Of a stretch of DNA of 64,000 bases, positions 26,654-38,478 are shown one piece after another (the stretch's first letter is position 1; each line of letters begins with the position of its first letter). Origin of the DNA: Trema orientale (Eukaryota > Streptophyta > Magnoliopsida > Rosales > Cannabaceae); assembly GCA_002914845.1 (NCBI GenBank), contig JXTC01000399.1, positions 231,565 to 295,564 on the forward strand, written 5' to 3'. Below the pieces are notes generated by a model. It was given only the letters and a program-made list of their open reading frames with translations. It was not told the origin of the DNA and searched no databases. Both the position numbers and the translations under genes were made by a program.

Positions 26654-29600
26654 TCACTGGTCGTTTTTGGGGTTCTCATCATCCTGGAGTTGTAATTGCA
26701 TCTGTTTAACGAGTATTTTCTCAACAGCATCCACAAAGCTCGACAGGTTCTGCCGAATATTTGCTGCCAGCAAATTTACCGCTTCCTAATGAATCAAAAA
26801 TAAAGCAACCCAAGAACCCAAAAGAAATCTTATCAGTGAACCAATGATACAAGTATTTTTGAAATTGTTTGATACTATGTAGGTGACCTGATCATGCTTT
26901 CATTCAAGACAAGAATAGCATTCGCAATATCATTCTCTTCTAGAAAAGAAAACTAGTTGCTGGTGGTAAAACAAATTTAGGGTACTACAGAAATGGGTTC
27001 GTCAAAGAAATCCAGAAATAATTGATACCTTATGGGAAACCTGCATATTTGAATTCATTATGTTTAAATTCATTGCACTAGACACATACACATGCAAACA
27101 AAGAAGAAGACTAACGGGTAGAATGGATACAAATTTCAGAAGAAGAAAAGGACGCCTCCTAAATCAACTTTCTTAAACTCTAAATTTAAGATTCCCCTTA
27201 TCATTAAACACAAGGACCAATTGGAAAGTACAGCTTCAGATAAAAGAAAGAAGAGGTAAAACAAAACCCACCTTAACCTTACACAGGAAGCTTAAAGATA
27301 TTCCCTTTGAGTCATTATCAGAGCTCTTAAGAGATATCAGCTGCAACAGAGAACTTGATTGTGGCCAACCTTGAGAGGCCTTGATCAATGCATCAACTCC
27401 ACCAGCCAGGTGAGCTAATATTATCTCATCTTTGTCCAGGTACTCCAAGGAGTATCTGCTTTCAAAATATGTTCTTATGAAAACTTTTGATGACCAATGT
27501 AATACCATTTAAAACTTACAAAACAACCATATTGTTTAACTATAAGTCTGCAACGATATTCAAGTAAGATCAAGATTATTCAAAGAAATTGGGTAGTCAG
27601 CATCTCACCGAGATTTACTTGCATTCTTTACCAGAAGTTGCCTCATCATGCACAAAGCAATTCTGTCCTGCACTTTTGTTACAAACCACTGCAAAGAAGA
27701 TCTACTGTAGAATAGATTTCAGAGATCTTGTCATATGGTGTGCAGATTAATATTGATAAAGTGATTAAATTTAAGGGAAGAGAGAAAAACAAATAAATAC
27801 AACAAAAAGTCAACATGTTTTCTTACAAAACCAAAATAAAACACTTGGAGACAGAGATTAAAACAATAAGGACTGAGAAAACAAACCCGAAATTCTTTGC
27901 AGCATTCACAATATCGTTTATGTAAACATCACTTGGAAATATCTGGACATCAGACAGAGTATTAGCAGCCATACAAAAAGTCTTGGAATAAAAATTGTCC
28001 TTAGCAGTTAGCAATCACAGATGAGTATTTTGAAAAATTAATAATGAATCAATCAATCAAAAAAATCCTAGAATCTCTGCAGTGATGATTAAGAGGGCAG
28101 TGTTTGGAAGAAACCAAAATAGGATCTCACATAATGGTCTAAAATGGGAAAGAAAATAAGAGAGGTGTTTTCCTTTCTCATCCATTCATGTCTTTACAAA
28201 CTTTTTTGGTCGGCCCTACATAATTAGTGATATTGACGAATGAAAACACAATCCTTGATTCCTTGTCTTATTCATTTTCTGTCCTTTTCAAATTTGTTCT
28301 CATTACAATTCTTTTCATTATGGATTATAAAGTTAAAGTTCCACACTCTCCTTACTTATAAACCTTATTATTTGCTTTTTCTTTCTTTCCATACGAATTA
28401 CATTAATCACATGTAGCAAAGCTTTTTGTCTAGGAATTAAAATAACACACTTTTAAAGTGGTTTGAAGGAAAATAATGATTTTTTACCAGACACGTTATA
28501 ATCCTAAACAATATTGTCAAAGCTATGCCAACCGACTAGGATGTCCAAAGGTTATAAACTTCTTCTCCTTCTTCCTTTTATTTTATTTTATTTTTATTAT
28601 AAATAAGAAAGGCGGGCTCAGGTCATCAATTAACAAGTTAGAAATTGGCCAAATGACCAGGGTATGTGAAAGTCACTCAGACTAGCACATTTTTGTTAAG
28701 CATTAAAGGAAACATGATACAATACATAAGCGGAAAGAGAGAAAATAATCGAGTCAAATAAAAACGAATAAGATAATAGAAAACAGCAAATAACAAAGCC
28801 ACTTCCACATATTTTAAGAAACTAGCCTCAGGTAGCCTTAAAACTCGCAGACAAGATTTTAATATTTTATTTTAACTTAAAATATTCATCTATTTATGTT
28901 TCTTCAACAAGTTCACCACAAACGAAAAATTATCAAAACTACACGATCCAAGGGTAGACATAATCTAATGAGAAATGGGAGATAAAGCATACAAATAATT
29001 ATTTCGTGTACTCGTTTTCTTCTATGTCCTTATAAGACCTAATTCTTCACCATGTACTGAAACTCGGTAGCTCTTCCATGTCTCAAATAATCAGAAGTAG
29101 AAAGAGGAATAGTAATAACTAGCCAAGAATATGGAGATGATAAGATAGGACACTTCCCCATTATCCATTATATAATGCATGTAATGATACCTCAACATTC
29201 TTTTGATCCACGGTCCCCTCGAAGACTTCAATCATCAACTCATGTTTCACTTCTTCTGGCACATTGATAGCTTCAATTTTTTGTTGGGACAAAATACTTT
29301 CTAATTTTGGAATGAACGTCTGCAATGATAACCGAATGCAGTTTTCATCAAATGCAATGACTTTTACACCTGTAAAGGCATCTTCAATCTGTTCTATGGC
29401 ATCAAACCTACAAAGACAAATAAATTAAGATTTTACAAAATAGGACTACATGACAAAGTACAAGAAATGTTAACCCCGCAGTAGCAGAATTACCATTTTC
29501 TTAAACAATCTAGATCCTCCAAAGACTTCAAGATGATACTTTTCTTCTTTATCTGATTCTCAAGTTCCAATAGCTGCAAAGTATTGCAGAAATTTTTCGT

Positions 29601-30994
29601 TATTGATAAAATAAAAAAGAGCAACCTCATGATTGGAACCAACGCCAAAACGAATGATCATATAATTATACCAAGTACAAAATATAATAAAAATTGTTGA
29701 CATAATTTTGAACAAACATCTTGAAGAGGAATAAAATTAACTCAAGACTGTAATGTTTAAAAAGTTCCACGAGCATATGGTGCACACAAATAAATTCCAG
29801 CGAGCAAAGATGTATTATCAACTAAACATTCTCCTAGAAGCAAAAGTTATATAAAATTTGTAGTCTTTGAAGATAACCTCTAATTTGTTGCTGCCATAAA
29901 CATTCATTGAGTTTGAATGATCTTCAGATGCACCCAATTTTGCTTTCTCCAGATCCTACAAAAATCATACACAAATATAAGAATTGAAGATATCATCTAT
30001 AATATCTTGAACGGATAGAAGAAGCACATAAGGAAAGGCTTGGGAACTAAAAAGTAAATCAACCTTATGACAGAAAGGGGGGAAAAAAATCAAATAGGAT
30101 GAACCAACCTGCAATGCCGCATAGTCCAACGAACATTTCAAACCTTCAAATTCAATCTCCAATCGATTATAATCTACATATACAAACTAAGTTGAGGACA
30201 TACGTATACCTGTAAAGATAATAACGTACAGTTATACAATATAATAATGGTAAGAAATTATGAGTTCTTACCTTCAGCATGAGTTGTTTCAAGAACCTCA
30301 ATTTCTTGAGAGATCTTAGTGCTTTCAGCTACCACTGAGTGAAGCTCGTCGCCTAAGCGTTTCAGGCATTCATCTAAGGAAAATCTCAACCCCAGTTTAG
30401 ACAAACAAACTTGGAAAAGATATCAATGACCAAAAAAATAAAAAATGAAAAATAAAAATCCTATAAAGAAGTCAACTCTCTACATCTAAATCTAATGCAA
30501 AGATAGGGAAATAAACGGAACAAAAATGTAGGACATAAGTTCCATTTCTTTCACTTCTCGAAACACCTCAACAAGCCATACAGTTGTTATATATATATAT
30601 ATATATATATAAAATATCCAGCTCATCTGAAACATAAATATCATTCCTTTTCTTGATATTTAAAGGTTGAGAAAGAAACAAAAAAAATCACAGTAAACCA
30701 AAATTCTAAGCCATGGCTACGTACCCATATATATAGCCTAAATTTCCATTTCACAAAGCTTTAACTTGTTTTGTGGTGCGTATTCCTTTCAAATGTAACT
30801 TTCTAAACAGCTTGAACCCTAATGGTTGTATTCAGAAATATCCAAATGTCACCATCAAGCAATACCCAATTGTTTAATTCAGAAAGAAGTAATAAACTCA
30901 CCAAAGTCTTTATCAGTTAAGAAACCAACATCTGACCACTCCGATCCTATCTCCTCCATTCTGTTCTGCATAATTCCCATTCTCATACATTAGT

Positions 30995-31047
<53 letters not shown>

Positions 31048-31352
31048 GAATATATATTTGTGAATATTAGTAGAATACCTGGAAATTAAGAGAGTAATCT
31101 TGGAGCAATTTCTCAGAATCCGAATCCGATACATCATCCTCGAAATCCCTAAGCATGTTTTCCAGCTCTCTCGCTCGACTATAACGTACAATAAAATAAA
31201 AGAACTTGAAAAATGAAAATTGCATAATATATATATATATATATAAATATAAATCGAGAGAGACAGAAAGACCTTCGAATGGTGTGGAGGTCGAGGGGTC
31301 CTGAAGAAGAAGGGACGATTTCCATTTCCATTTCCATGGCGGCGTTTTCCAT
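26654..31352 (-). CDS. Conserved-looking coiled-coil protein of unknown function, 12 exons
   Basis: I do not recognise the family. Exons in transcript order (+ coordinates): 31352-31273, 31178-31079, 30965-30902, 30373-30272, 30173-30109, 29955-29878, 29573-29494, 29407-29191, 27942-27887, 27704-27609, 27455-27272, 26785-26654. All junctions keep GT-AG and one frame, giving 417 residues. The N terminus (MENAAMEMEMEIV) is followed by an acidic coiled-coil half with heptad-like stretches (for example LENQIKKKSIILKSLEDLD). A more globular C-terminal half contains SLQTFIPKLESIL, IFPSDVYINDIVNAAK, DKDEIILAHLAGGVDALIKA and a helical tail. An in-frame upstream ATG (31362-31364) would add four residues. 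The layout (coiled coil then compact C-terminal domain) recalls kinetochore or tethering subunits, but that is only a guess. Intron 8 is long (about 1.25 kb), and two introns carry AT microsatellites. Confidence 0.75.
30589..30612. repeat. (AT)n microsatellite
   Basis: AT tract in intron 3 of the coiled-coil gene. Confidence 0.85.
30999..31043. repeat. (AT)n microsatellite
   Basis: About 22 AT units in intron 2 of the coiled-coil gene. A shorter AT tract (31229-31246) lies in intron 1. Confidence 0.9.
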
Positions 31353-31404
31353 AGATAAAGACAATGTCTTGTCGTCTTCAAATCTCCTTCACCGAAGGCT
31401 TCCT

Positions 31405-31428
31405 CTCTCTCTCTCTCTCTCTCTCTCC
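31405..31428 (-). repeat. (GA)n leader tract of the coiled-coil gene
   Basis: CT repeat on the + strand, hence a GA tract about 55-75 bp upstream of the minus-strand start codon, probably in its 5' UTR. Confidence 0.7.
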
Positions 31429-31579
31429 CGCCCTTTTAGTTTCGGAGAAGTGCAAATTCCAAAACAATTTTCAAAATGAAAGCAAAACCGGCAACAGGGG
31501 CGAGGCGAGGCGAGGCGAGGGGAAACTGATGGGCTTAAGCTTGGGCCTGAAATTGGGCCAGTTTAAGGACCCTTAACAT

Positions 31580-32420
31580 TTTAGAGAAATTTAGGTGGAT
31601 GACCAAAATTTTAAATTTGATTAAGTAGATGTCCACTTTTAAAATTTTATAGCTAAATGTCCAGGTATATATATTTTTACACTTAGTAGATATGTGTATC
31701 TACCAATTTTAGTTACTGTACTAAAATGTGTACTAAAATGCACTGGGTATATAATTTTTTATACTTGGTATATATGCATATATACCGGACATTTTGCTAT
31801 AATATTTGACAAAGGGATATTTACTGAAATTAGGCCCAAAATTTGGTCATATTTCTATAAGCCCCAACATTTTAATTATGGGAAATTGAGCTGGATAGCA
31901 TTAATTTGGCACAAAATGACTTTTTTAGTAATTTTTTTTAAATTGACATTTCTAGTAATGTCACAAATTATGAAACAAGAAGTCACACAATTTGTGATTA
32001 TAAAATTATGATTTTTCTATGACTAATTTGCACATTGTGTGACCTTCCGTCACGCAGGGTCACAAAATACTAAATACTACTAAAAAATTTATTTTTTAAA
32101 ATATTCCTAAAAAAATCATTTTAATCAAAATTACTACTATTTATGTCAATTTTCCTTTATTTTTGTAAATAACGGCTCTTTTTTTAACTTCATTTTAATA
32201 GACGGCCTTTTTTCATTTATTTGCTAAATGATCTCTATCTTTTTGCTAAATTTTCATTTAACCATATATATCAATTTCAACGTATTAATTTAAGTTTTTT
32301 AAAAAAGTAATACACTTAATATGAAATTGATATACATAGCCATTTTATTATAGTGTTTGGAAAAATGATATTCATTAAAGAGAAAACCCAAAACTCTTTT
32401 AAAGAGACAACAATGATCTC
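31580..32420. other. Intergenic DNA upstream of the coiled-coil gene
   Basis: AT-rich and without a recognisable gene. Repeated aaatgt/acttagtatat wording at 31640-31790 may be remnants of a small repeat. Confidence 0.4.
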
Positions 32421-32430
32421 CACCTAATCA

Positions 32431-32983
32431 TAGAAGTGTAAATATGGGCCAAGCTAAGTGAGCTGACTCTGCATTTGTTATAGCCCGATCTCGGCCTGGC
32501 CTTAGCCCGTGGATAGGTTAGGCCCTAAGTCAAGGCCTGCAGGCTAGCCCAACCCGATTGGCTTTTTCCTTTTTTTTCTCTCGTTAACACTCCTACATTA
32601 TAAATATCCCTCACACACACTCCACATTTTCACACTTAGTTCTATCTTCTATTCTTCTCCGATCCCTATTATTTCTCAAACATTCATTGAAAAAAAAAAA
32701 GTTTCTCTCCAATATTCCTCTCACATTATTCTCAAACTCTCCCATATTTTTTCACTTTTTTATTTATTTGTAAATTGTTTTTATGATTTTTTTTTTGGTT
32801 ATTTTATCAATTGAATTTCTTAATTCTTATTAAAACTATACATTGGAATGAATTTAGCCCATTTTGACCATTTTTTGCCCATTTACCCAACCCGCTCTTG
32901 GCCCACTCGCAAGTTGGGCTGAGCGGCACATACATGATTACAAGCCAGTGAGTCAGGTCACATGACTCATATTTACATCTCTA
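32431..32983. mobile_element. hAT-type MITE, 553 bp
   Basis: The terminal inverted repeats are tagaagtgtaaat at the left (32431-32443) and atttacatctcta at the right (32971-32983), with two mismatches. The flanks carry an 8-bp target duplication with one difference: cctaatca (32423-32430) and cctaatta (32984-32991). Ends reading TAGAGRTGTAAA with 8-bp duplications are typical of hAT elements. The interior holds GGCCCAGCCC-type words and no open frame. Confidence 0.8.
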
Positions 32984-33035
32984 CCTAATTATAACCCCAG
33001 GAAGTGGTCTTGACTATAGTAATAGTCATCTTATC

Positions 33036-33614
33036 TAGGGTCGGTTTCGGTCAGTTTTTACTAAAATTCTCACATAACCGAACTTCTCGGCCAAGTGCAC
33101 TGTGCCTAAGATAAAGGCATGATAACCACTAAGTTATTTGCTCAATATGCTACGTAAAAGGTACTGATTATATTTATTACTTAATAAACACCGAAACCGA
33201 TTGAAACCGACTAAAAACTGAAAATTCGGTTTTGACCGATTTTTTTTTTTCAGTAATCGGTTTTGGTTTTGAATATGTTAAAACCGAGAAGTTCGGTTTG
33301 AATCTTACTAACATCAATTTTTTTCAGAAACCAAAAATAATATTTTTTAAAACAAGTGAGGTGAGGGTATTGAGATTCGAACCTTGGAGCCAATGAAATA
33401 TTAAGACTCGCCAACTGTGGTGTTGATTGCTCTTGAATATTTTAGATATCTTAATGCAATATATATTATCGGTCGGTTTCGACTTAACCAAAATTTATAT
33501 TTCTGAAATTGAAACCGACCGAAATATTCGGTGCTGACATGTCATTGAGAATTTGGATTTTTTACGATTGGTTTTTCGGTCGCGTTCAGTGAATCGGTTT
33601 TTTCTTACACCCTA
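33036..33614. mobile_element. hAT-type MITE, 579 bp
   Basis: It starts tagggtcggtttcgg and ends ttcttacaccctaat, with the last base of cccta at 33614. A perfect 8-bp target duplication, atcttatc, lies at 33028-33035 and 33615-33622. The interior is full of ggtttcggt/aaccgacc words that can pair with each other. A gattcgaacc word near 33375 is a B-box-like tRNA relic on the minus strand. Confidence 0.8.
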
Positions 33615-34164
33615 ATCTTATCTAATTGGGAAGCACATAAAGTTTTCATAATTCAACAATTACCTAATCCTAACTCTCCATATTGCTAAGAATGATTAAC
33701 TGATGATTATCATTGTTTATGCCCTCATAGACATTGTTGTGTACAACATTCTCTCAAAGCATCCAACTATCCACACCAAAAAAACCTCTGCTTAGTCTAG
33801 GAAAGAGAAAGAGATGAGGAATGGAAGTCTTTGCAAGACGACCCTCATTGAAAACAAGATGAGAGTTAGGGTTTTAGGGCTAGAAATTAGAATTTTGGCA
33901 CGAAAAAGATAATTTGTTATGTCATTACATAATATTCCATTATAATCACTTGGTAAGTAACTCTTACGAAGTGTGACTAAGTCACCCTTTAGGTCACTAG
34001 ATGACTTCATACACACTTGGTGGGTAACTTGTACTAGGCATTAGACCCAAAAATTACCCCATGGTCATTTGGTAGGTGATTCATACTAAGCGTGTGGCCC
34101 AAGTCACCTCCAATATGACTCACCATGAAGCGACTAGGTGACCCACGTAATCATTACTAGTAAC

Positions 34165-34387
34165 AAAGACGTCGTACTTTTTTTTATAATAAGAAATGCC
34201 ACATAGGGAGAGAGAATGACGTCCCCATTCTATGGCCGGGCTGATTTTGAAGGGCCGACGTTTCACATTAGATCCCTCTTGTGTGAATTGCCCAGTGGAA
34301 TCCACCACCACAGCAAAGGTCATTCAAACTCATAACATTTGGCTTATAAGTCAAGGGCCTTAACCACCTCACAATGGTAGCCATCGT
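34165..34387 (-). mobile_element. SINE-like unit with tRNA-like head
   Basis: On the minus strand, a tRNA-like head starts near 34387: a gtggttaaggcc-type A box (near 34350), then gagtttgaatgacc as a B box (about 34322-34335). A body containing ggtggtggattccactgggc follows and ends in an A-rich tail (34183-34175). I could not find convincing target duplications. The head is not a functional tRNA, since the acceptor stem does not close and there is no terminator. Confidence 0.5.
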
Positions 34388-34754
34388 TTACTTATTTTTG
34401 CAAACAAGCTTTGGTTCATTGGCAAATGGTAAGTAAAATATTTTTGCTTCACTTGTTTTGGTTTCTCTCTCTTTACTTACAGTGGATAGTGGCGGGCTAA
34501 AAAAAAAACACTTCAGCGAACCTCATTCCCTACTTCTTTTCTCTCTTTGTTTCTTTTTTTTTTTTAAAAAAAGACAAAATTATATATTAAAAAAATCACC
34601 AATAACTTGCGAAGAATTTTCTTGTCTAGTTGAGAGCTGTTCAAAAAATATTTTCCATAATTTGACCGATATCTTATTCTCCACGCTTAATTAGAAAGAA
34701 AAGAAAAAAAATACGAAACTTATTTGACTCATTCAAATGCCAAATTAAAATTTG

Positions 34755-35125
34755 GGGAAATTAGACAATATACGGTATTTCAGAAAAAAAAATTTAAAAT
34801 ACGGTAGTTTTGTATTTTTCAAGGTGCGGTATGGTTTTTATTAGAAAAATATCATTTTTAAAAAAATATTTAGAAAAATACTATTTTTTAAAATAGTAAC
34901 TAGTTTCTAGTAATCAGTTTCTAGAAACTGGTAACTAGTAACCAAAGATATTTATAACTGGTATATAACTGGTAACCAGTAACCAGTTTACGAAAACCAA
35001 TAACTAATAACTATTTTAAAAATAGTACTTTTTTAAATATTTTTTAAAAAGTGATATTTTCTAATAAAAAGTGTACGAAAATTGGAAAAAAGCCTGACTT
35101 CCGTATTTTTGTAATTGTTTTCAAT
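34755..35125. mobile_element. Foldback MITE with GTTAC-rich core
   Basis: The left half (34780-34905) and right half (35000-35110) are inverted copies for over 100 bp. Both arms share tttttattagaaaaatatca, aaaatatttagaaaaatact and taaaatagt words. The core is a chain of ggtaac, actagt and ccagt words. The outer ends resemble each other loosely (acggtattt versus its complement). There is no coding capacity and no certain target duplication. A related element lies at 63430-63795. Confidence 0.6.
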
Positions 35126-35597
35126 TTTTGTTGGTATAAGTATTAGAAACCCTTAAAATTTAAGCAAACCCAACAAGAAGTAAGCCAAGCAACCCCAAAA
35201 TAGGTCCATGTAACTTCAGTCCACTTTACAAAGCTTTGGCTTACAATAGGTTATAAAGACAACTAGTAATATACTTAAAAGAAGGAAAAAAAAAAAAAAA
35301 GGAGGGGTGGTTGGGTTGTTCAAGAGCTATCCTAACAATTGAACTACCTCCAAACTCTTTGCTCCTGATGAGGATAAGGCGGTGAATAAAAGTTTAACTA
35401 AACCAAGACTAGCACTCAACTCTTTTGTTATCCAACATATGTTGATATTTTAACAAAATAAGACTAAGGTATCTCGATTTTCCAAGTTCGTGGATGAGAA
35501 AAAATGATGCATCTTGACCGGTTAAATTGTCTACCATGTAAGATCATTAGGATTAGCAAGAACACCTGCCTGAATTATTATCTAAAGGCAGAAAACA

Positions 35598-38100
35598 TTA
35601 ACTGGATGTTGGAAGGTAGACCCTGATGGTATCTCTCCTTTTGAGTTTTTGCCAGCAGGTCGGACATTTTCGTTGAGTAGCTATAGCTGCCTCAATGCAT
35701 TTCTTGCAGAAAATGTGACCACACTTCCTCGATGTTTCTTCAAATAACTTGTCATGCAGATTCCACAAGTGAGTGTAGGCGAGACCACGGACATACTTTG
35801 CAGTAATAGAGGCATGGGAATGTCTGCTCATTTGACAAACAGACTATTTTCTTTTACATACTATGGACAAGAAAAGTAAAACAATAAATTGTGGAATTGT
35901 TAAGTCCATTGCTAGAAGCACCTCACGAGAAAATTGGATCTTAAAACTGTCATTTCCGGCCAGTTGAGCTGTTAATTTCTTAGAAACAGACCATCTATTG
36001 CGAGATGAGGATCAGAAATTGGAATCATAAAGTCCTCAAGTTTTAAAAATATGTGGCAACATGCAAAATCATTAGATAAGGATTTAATATAATGTTGCAT
36101 GCTGCACAAAGGAGAAAAATAAGCATTGTGAAGAATTGAACATTGCATGGACTACCAATCTTTGATGGCCTTTAATATTATGAAAACTCTTCTTCCACTT
36201 TTATATTGGTTGGCATCACAAACCTTAGTTGGAGATGACCGAATGGTATTCCTACACCAAAGGATAATGCACTGCGAGCAAACGAGAGAGTGAGAATAAA
36301 GCTTCCCCTATAAAATATCTACAAGTTTTGCTTTCCGCACAACCTTCTTAGAAATAAAGCTTCTAGGCTGGAGGTGTTCCTTACGGATTTCAACCAAGAA
36401 CATCGAATTTCAGAACACAGATACTCATCATATATAGACCTTATTCTAAAGTCATTATTAACAATAGCAGAAAACCTCCATAACTCCAGAAGTCTCACAG
36501 CATAGCTTTCGACAAATTATTATCTGGCTGTTAATGCAATGAGTTTCATCTAGAGTAGAACGGATGAGATCCTATAATGTAGCAATATATCATGTAGAAG
36601 GGGTCCATAAGAAAGACAAACGCATAAAAGATATACTGCTTGTATGGTGTCAGCTTGCAGTTAAATCACCAAAGAAATTTTGATCAGAAGTGCAGTTGAA
36701 TTATTCTTTGGAATTCTTTCCTTTCAAATTCTTTGTTCATCACCTTCGACACCATAAACTTTGTCATCATGTTTGGATCGTTTAACCTTTATTCCGCATG
36801 GAATATATATATATAATTATATATATATATGTGTATATGTCTGTGTGAGTTCTATATGCATGTGGGTGTGTACCAAAATTGACAATAATACAAGCAACAA
36901 ATACCACAACCCCACCCCCACCTCTCACCCCCTTNAATAAATAAATATATATATATATATTTATATATATATATATATATAAAGAACGGCAAAAATCAGG
37001 GTCAGAGAAATAAAGGCTTAGCAAGGAAAGAACATTTACTAATAAAGAATAGCTTCTTACAACATTCTCGGTTTTGTTTGGTTACTCGAAACAGAAAGCT
37101 GTTTGGTTACTCGGAGTTCTGTGTCTACTATTACTAAGAGTTAACCAATCTGTCAATACCGTGCAGAAGTTTAAAAGCAAGTCATACATACCAACTAGAT
37201 GGAAAACAACTTATGTAAAATGTCGCTGAAATTTGATGCTATGTCATACAGGAAAAAACTTCTTGTTTTACTCGAAAGACTGAGTGAAGATGCTTCCAAA
37301 GTCTACTCAAATACAAATATGAAAAAATAAATAGATAAATAAACATGAGTAGCATACAGAGAACTATTCAAGCAGATCCCCGCCCTACCCCAAGTTAGGG
37401 AAAAGAAATATAATCAAATTCACGATGAATTTACAAGAATCAACAACAATGCTTAAACCAAATGTGAACAGCAACACAACAAAGATTTAAATTAAAGATT
37501 AACCATACACCATACTTAGCATGAAGACGATTAAATTTCGTAACTATGATAGATTTGAGCTATTAATAAATTACCCTGTATTAAATGGGAATTAAGAGAC
37601 ATGAGCAGCTCAAACAAACAAGTCCCTACCCCCCCTCCCCGCCCCCCCAACAAAAATAAAAGGTACAGACACCAAAAAAGATACTAAACTAAGAATAAAC
37701 TTCATAACATAGATGTAGATCAGCTCCCGACCCCCGTCTAAGATAAAAACCAGTCCAGAGAGAAAAGGCAATGTAATAAAACGTTCCAGAAATAAGATAT
37801 GGATAAAGCAAGTGCATTCAAACAAAGAATAGAAAAGAACGATAAACCCGAAAACCAAAGAAAAGTTTAGCACCTTCACCTGGCTTATCTATTCCTCCGC
37901 GGCTTCTCCTAAAATTGTTCGTGGCCTAAAAATAACAAACAAACAAACAAACACACACACACTCACACAAAAATCAGCCGAAATTTATCATGTGAAATGA
38001 CAAGTCTTGTAAGTGCTAATATATCAAATCTTGCAAATTTTGTAGGGGAGATTATTACAACATCATCATCAATAACCTCAACATCATATGTACTTGTACT
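35598..38100 (-). pseudogene. Broken paralogue of the RING-finger gene at 42.5-45.4 kb
   Basis: Three exon-like pieces match the intact RING gene in order and strand. Near 38098-38030 a piece encodes EVIDDDVVIISPTKF, matching EVIDDDVAIISSRVF. At about 37913-37860 a piece encodes ATNNFRRSRGG. At about 35790-35598 lies the RING exon, ending YLPTSS at a stop. In the RING exon the first zinc ligands read TCGICMTSYL in one frame, while ETSRKCGHIFCKKCIEAA follows in another. A one-base indel near 35742 therefore breaks the domain. The donor after the first piece lacks GT (TTT then GCAAGA, possibly a GC donor). A 5' start exon was not found. It could still be transcribed, or the frameshift could be an assembly error. 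Confidence 0.7.
36935..36935. other. Single N between C-rich and AT-repeat DNA
   Basis: It lies between a ccccc-rich stretch and (AT)n tracts (36810-36981), inside the broken RING gene. It probably marks a collapsed gap. Confidence 0.9.
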
Positions 38101-38478
38101 AGATTGTAAAATTATTGGGAAAAAAAACGAGAAATTGTAATAAAAGAATAGCTCACAGTCACTATCTCACACCAATCAAGGAAAAAAGAAATTCACCATC
38201 ACAATCACGAAGAATAATAACATAATCACCACTGTAGAAAACTTATAATAACTGAATTAGAAGTATATCGAGTTCTCTAGATTGAAATCAATCAGTTCTC
38301 TCCAGTTTACCAAATTGAACATTGTAAAGTCATTCTAAGGTTTTAACACATAAATACAAATGCACTTCTAGAATAGAAAATGAACTAGATTTAGCATGCC
38401 AGCATTAGCAAAATAAAATATTTTACACCATAAGAATAAGTTCAAGATTCCATCTCATGGGAGTTATTGTACACGTAA

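Noticed and set aside
31067..31381. Minus-strand frame of 104 codons at the 5' end of the coiled-coil gene
   Set aside because: It runs through an intron and is out of frame in exon 1; the spliced model keeps a 417-codon frame instead.
34320..34387. tRNA gene on the minus strand
   Set aside because: tRNA-like boxes only; there is no acceptor-stem pairing or terminator, and a SINE-like body follows.
37610..37879. Minus-strand frame of 89 codons rich in hydrophobic residues
   Set aside because: It lies in an intron of the broken RING copy and reflects AT/C-rich composition. No conserved motif.
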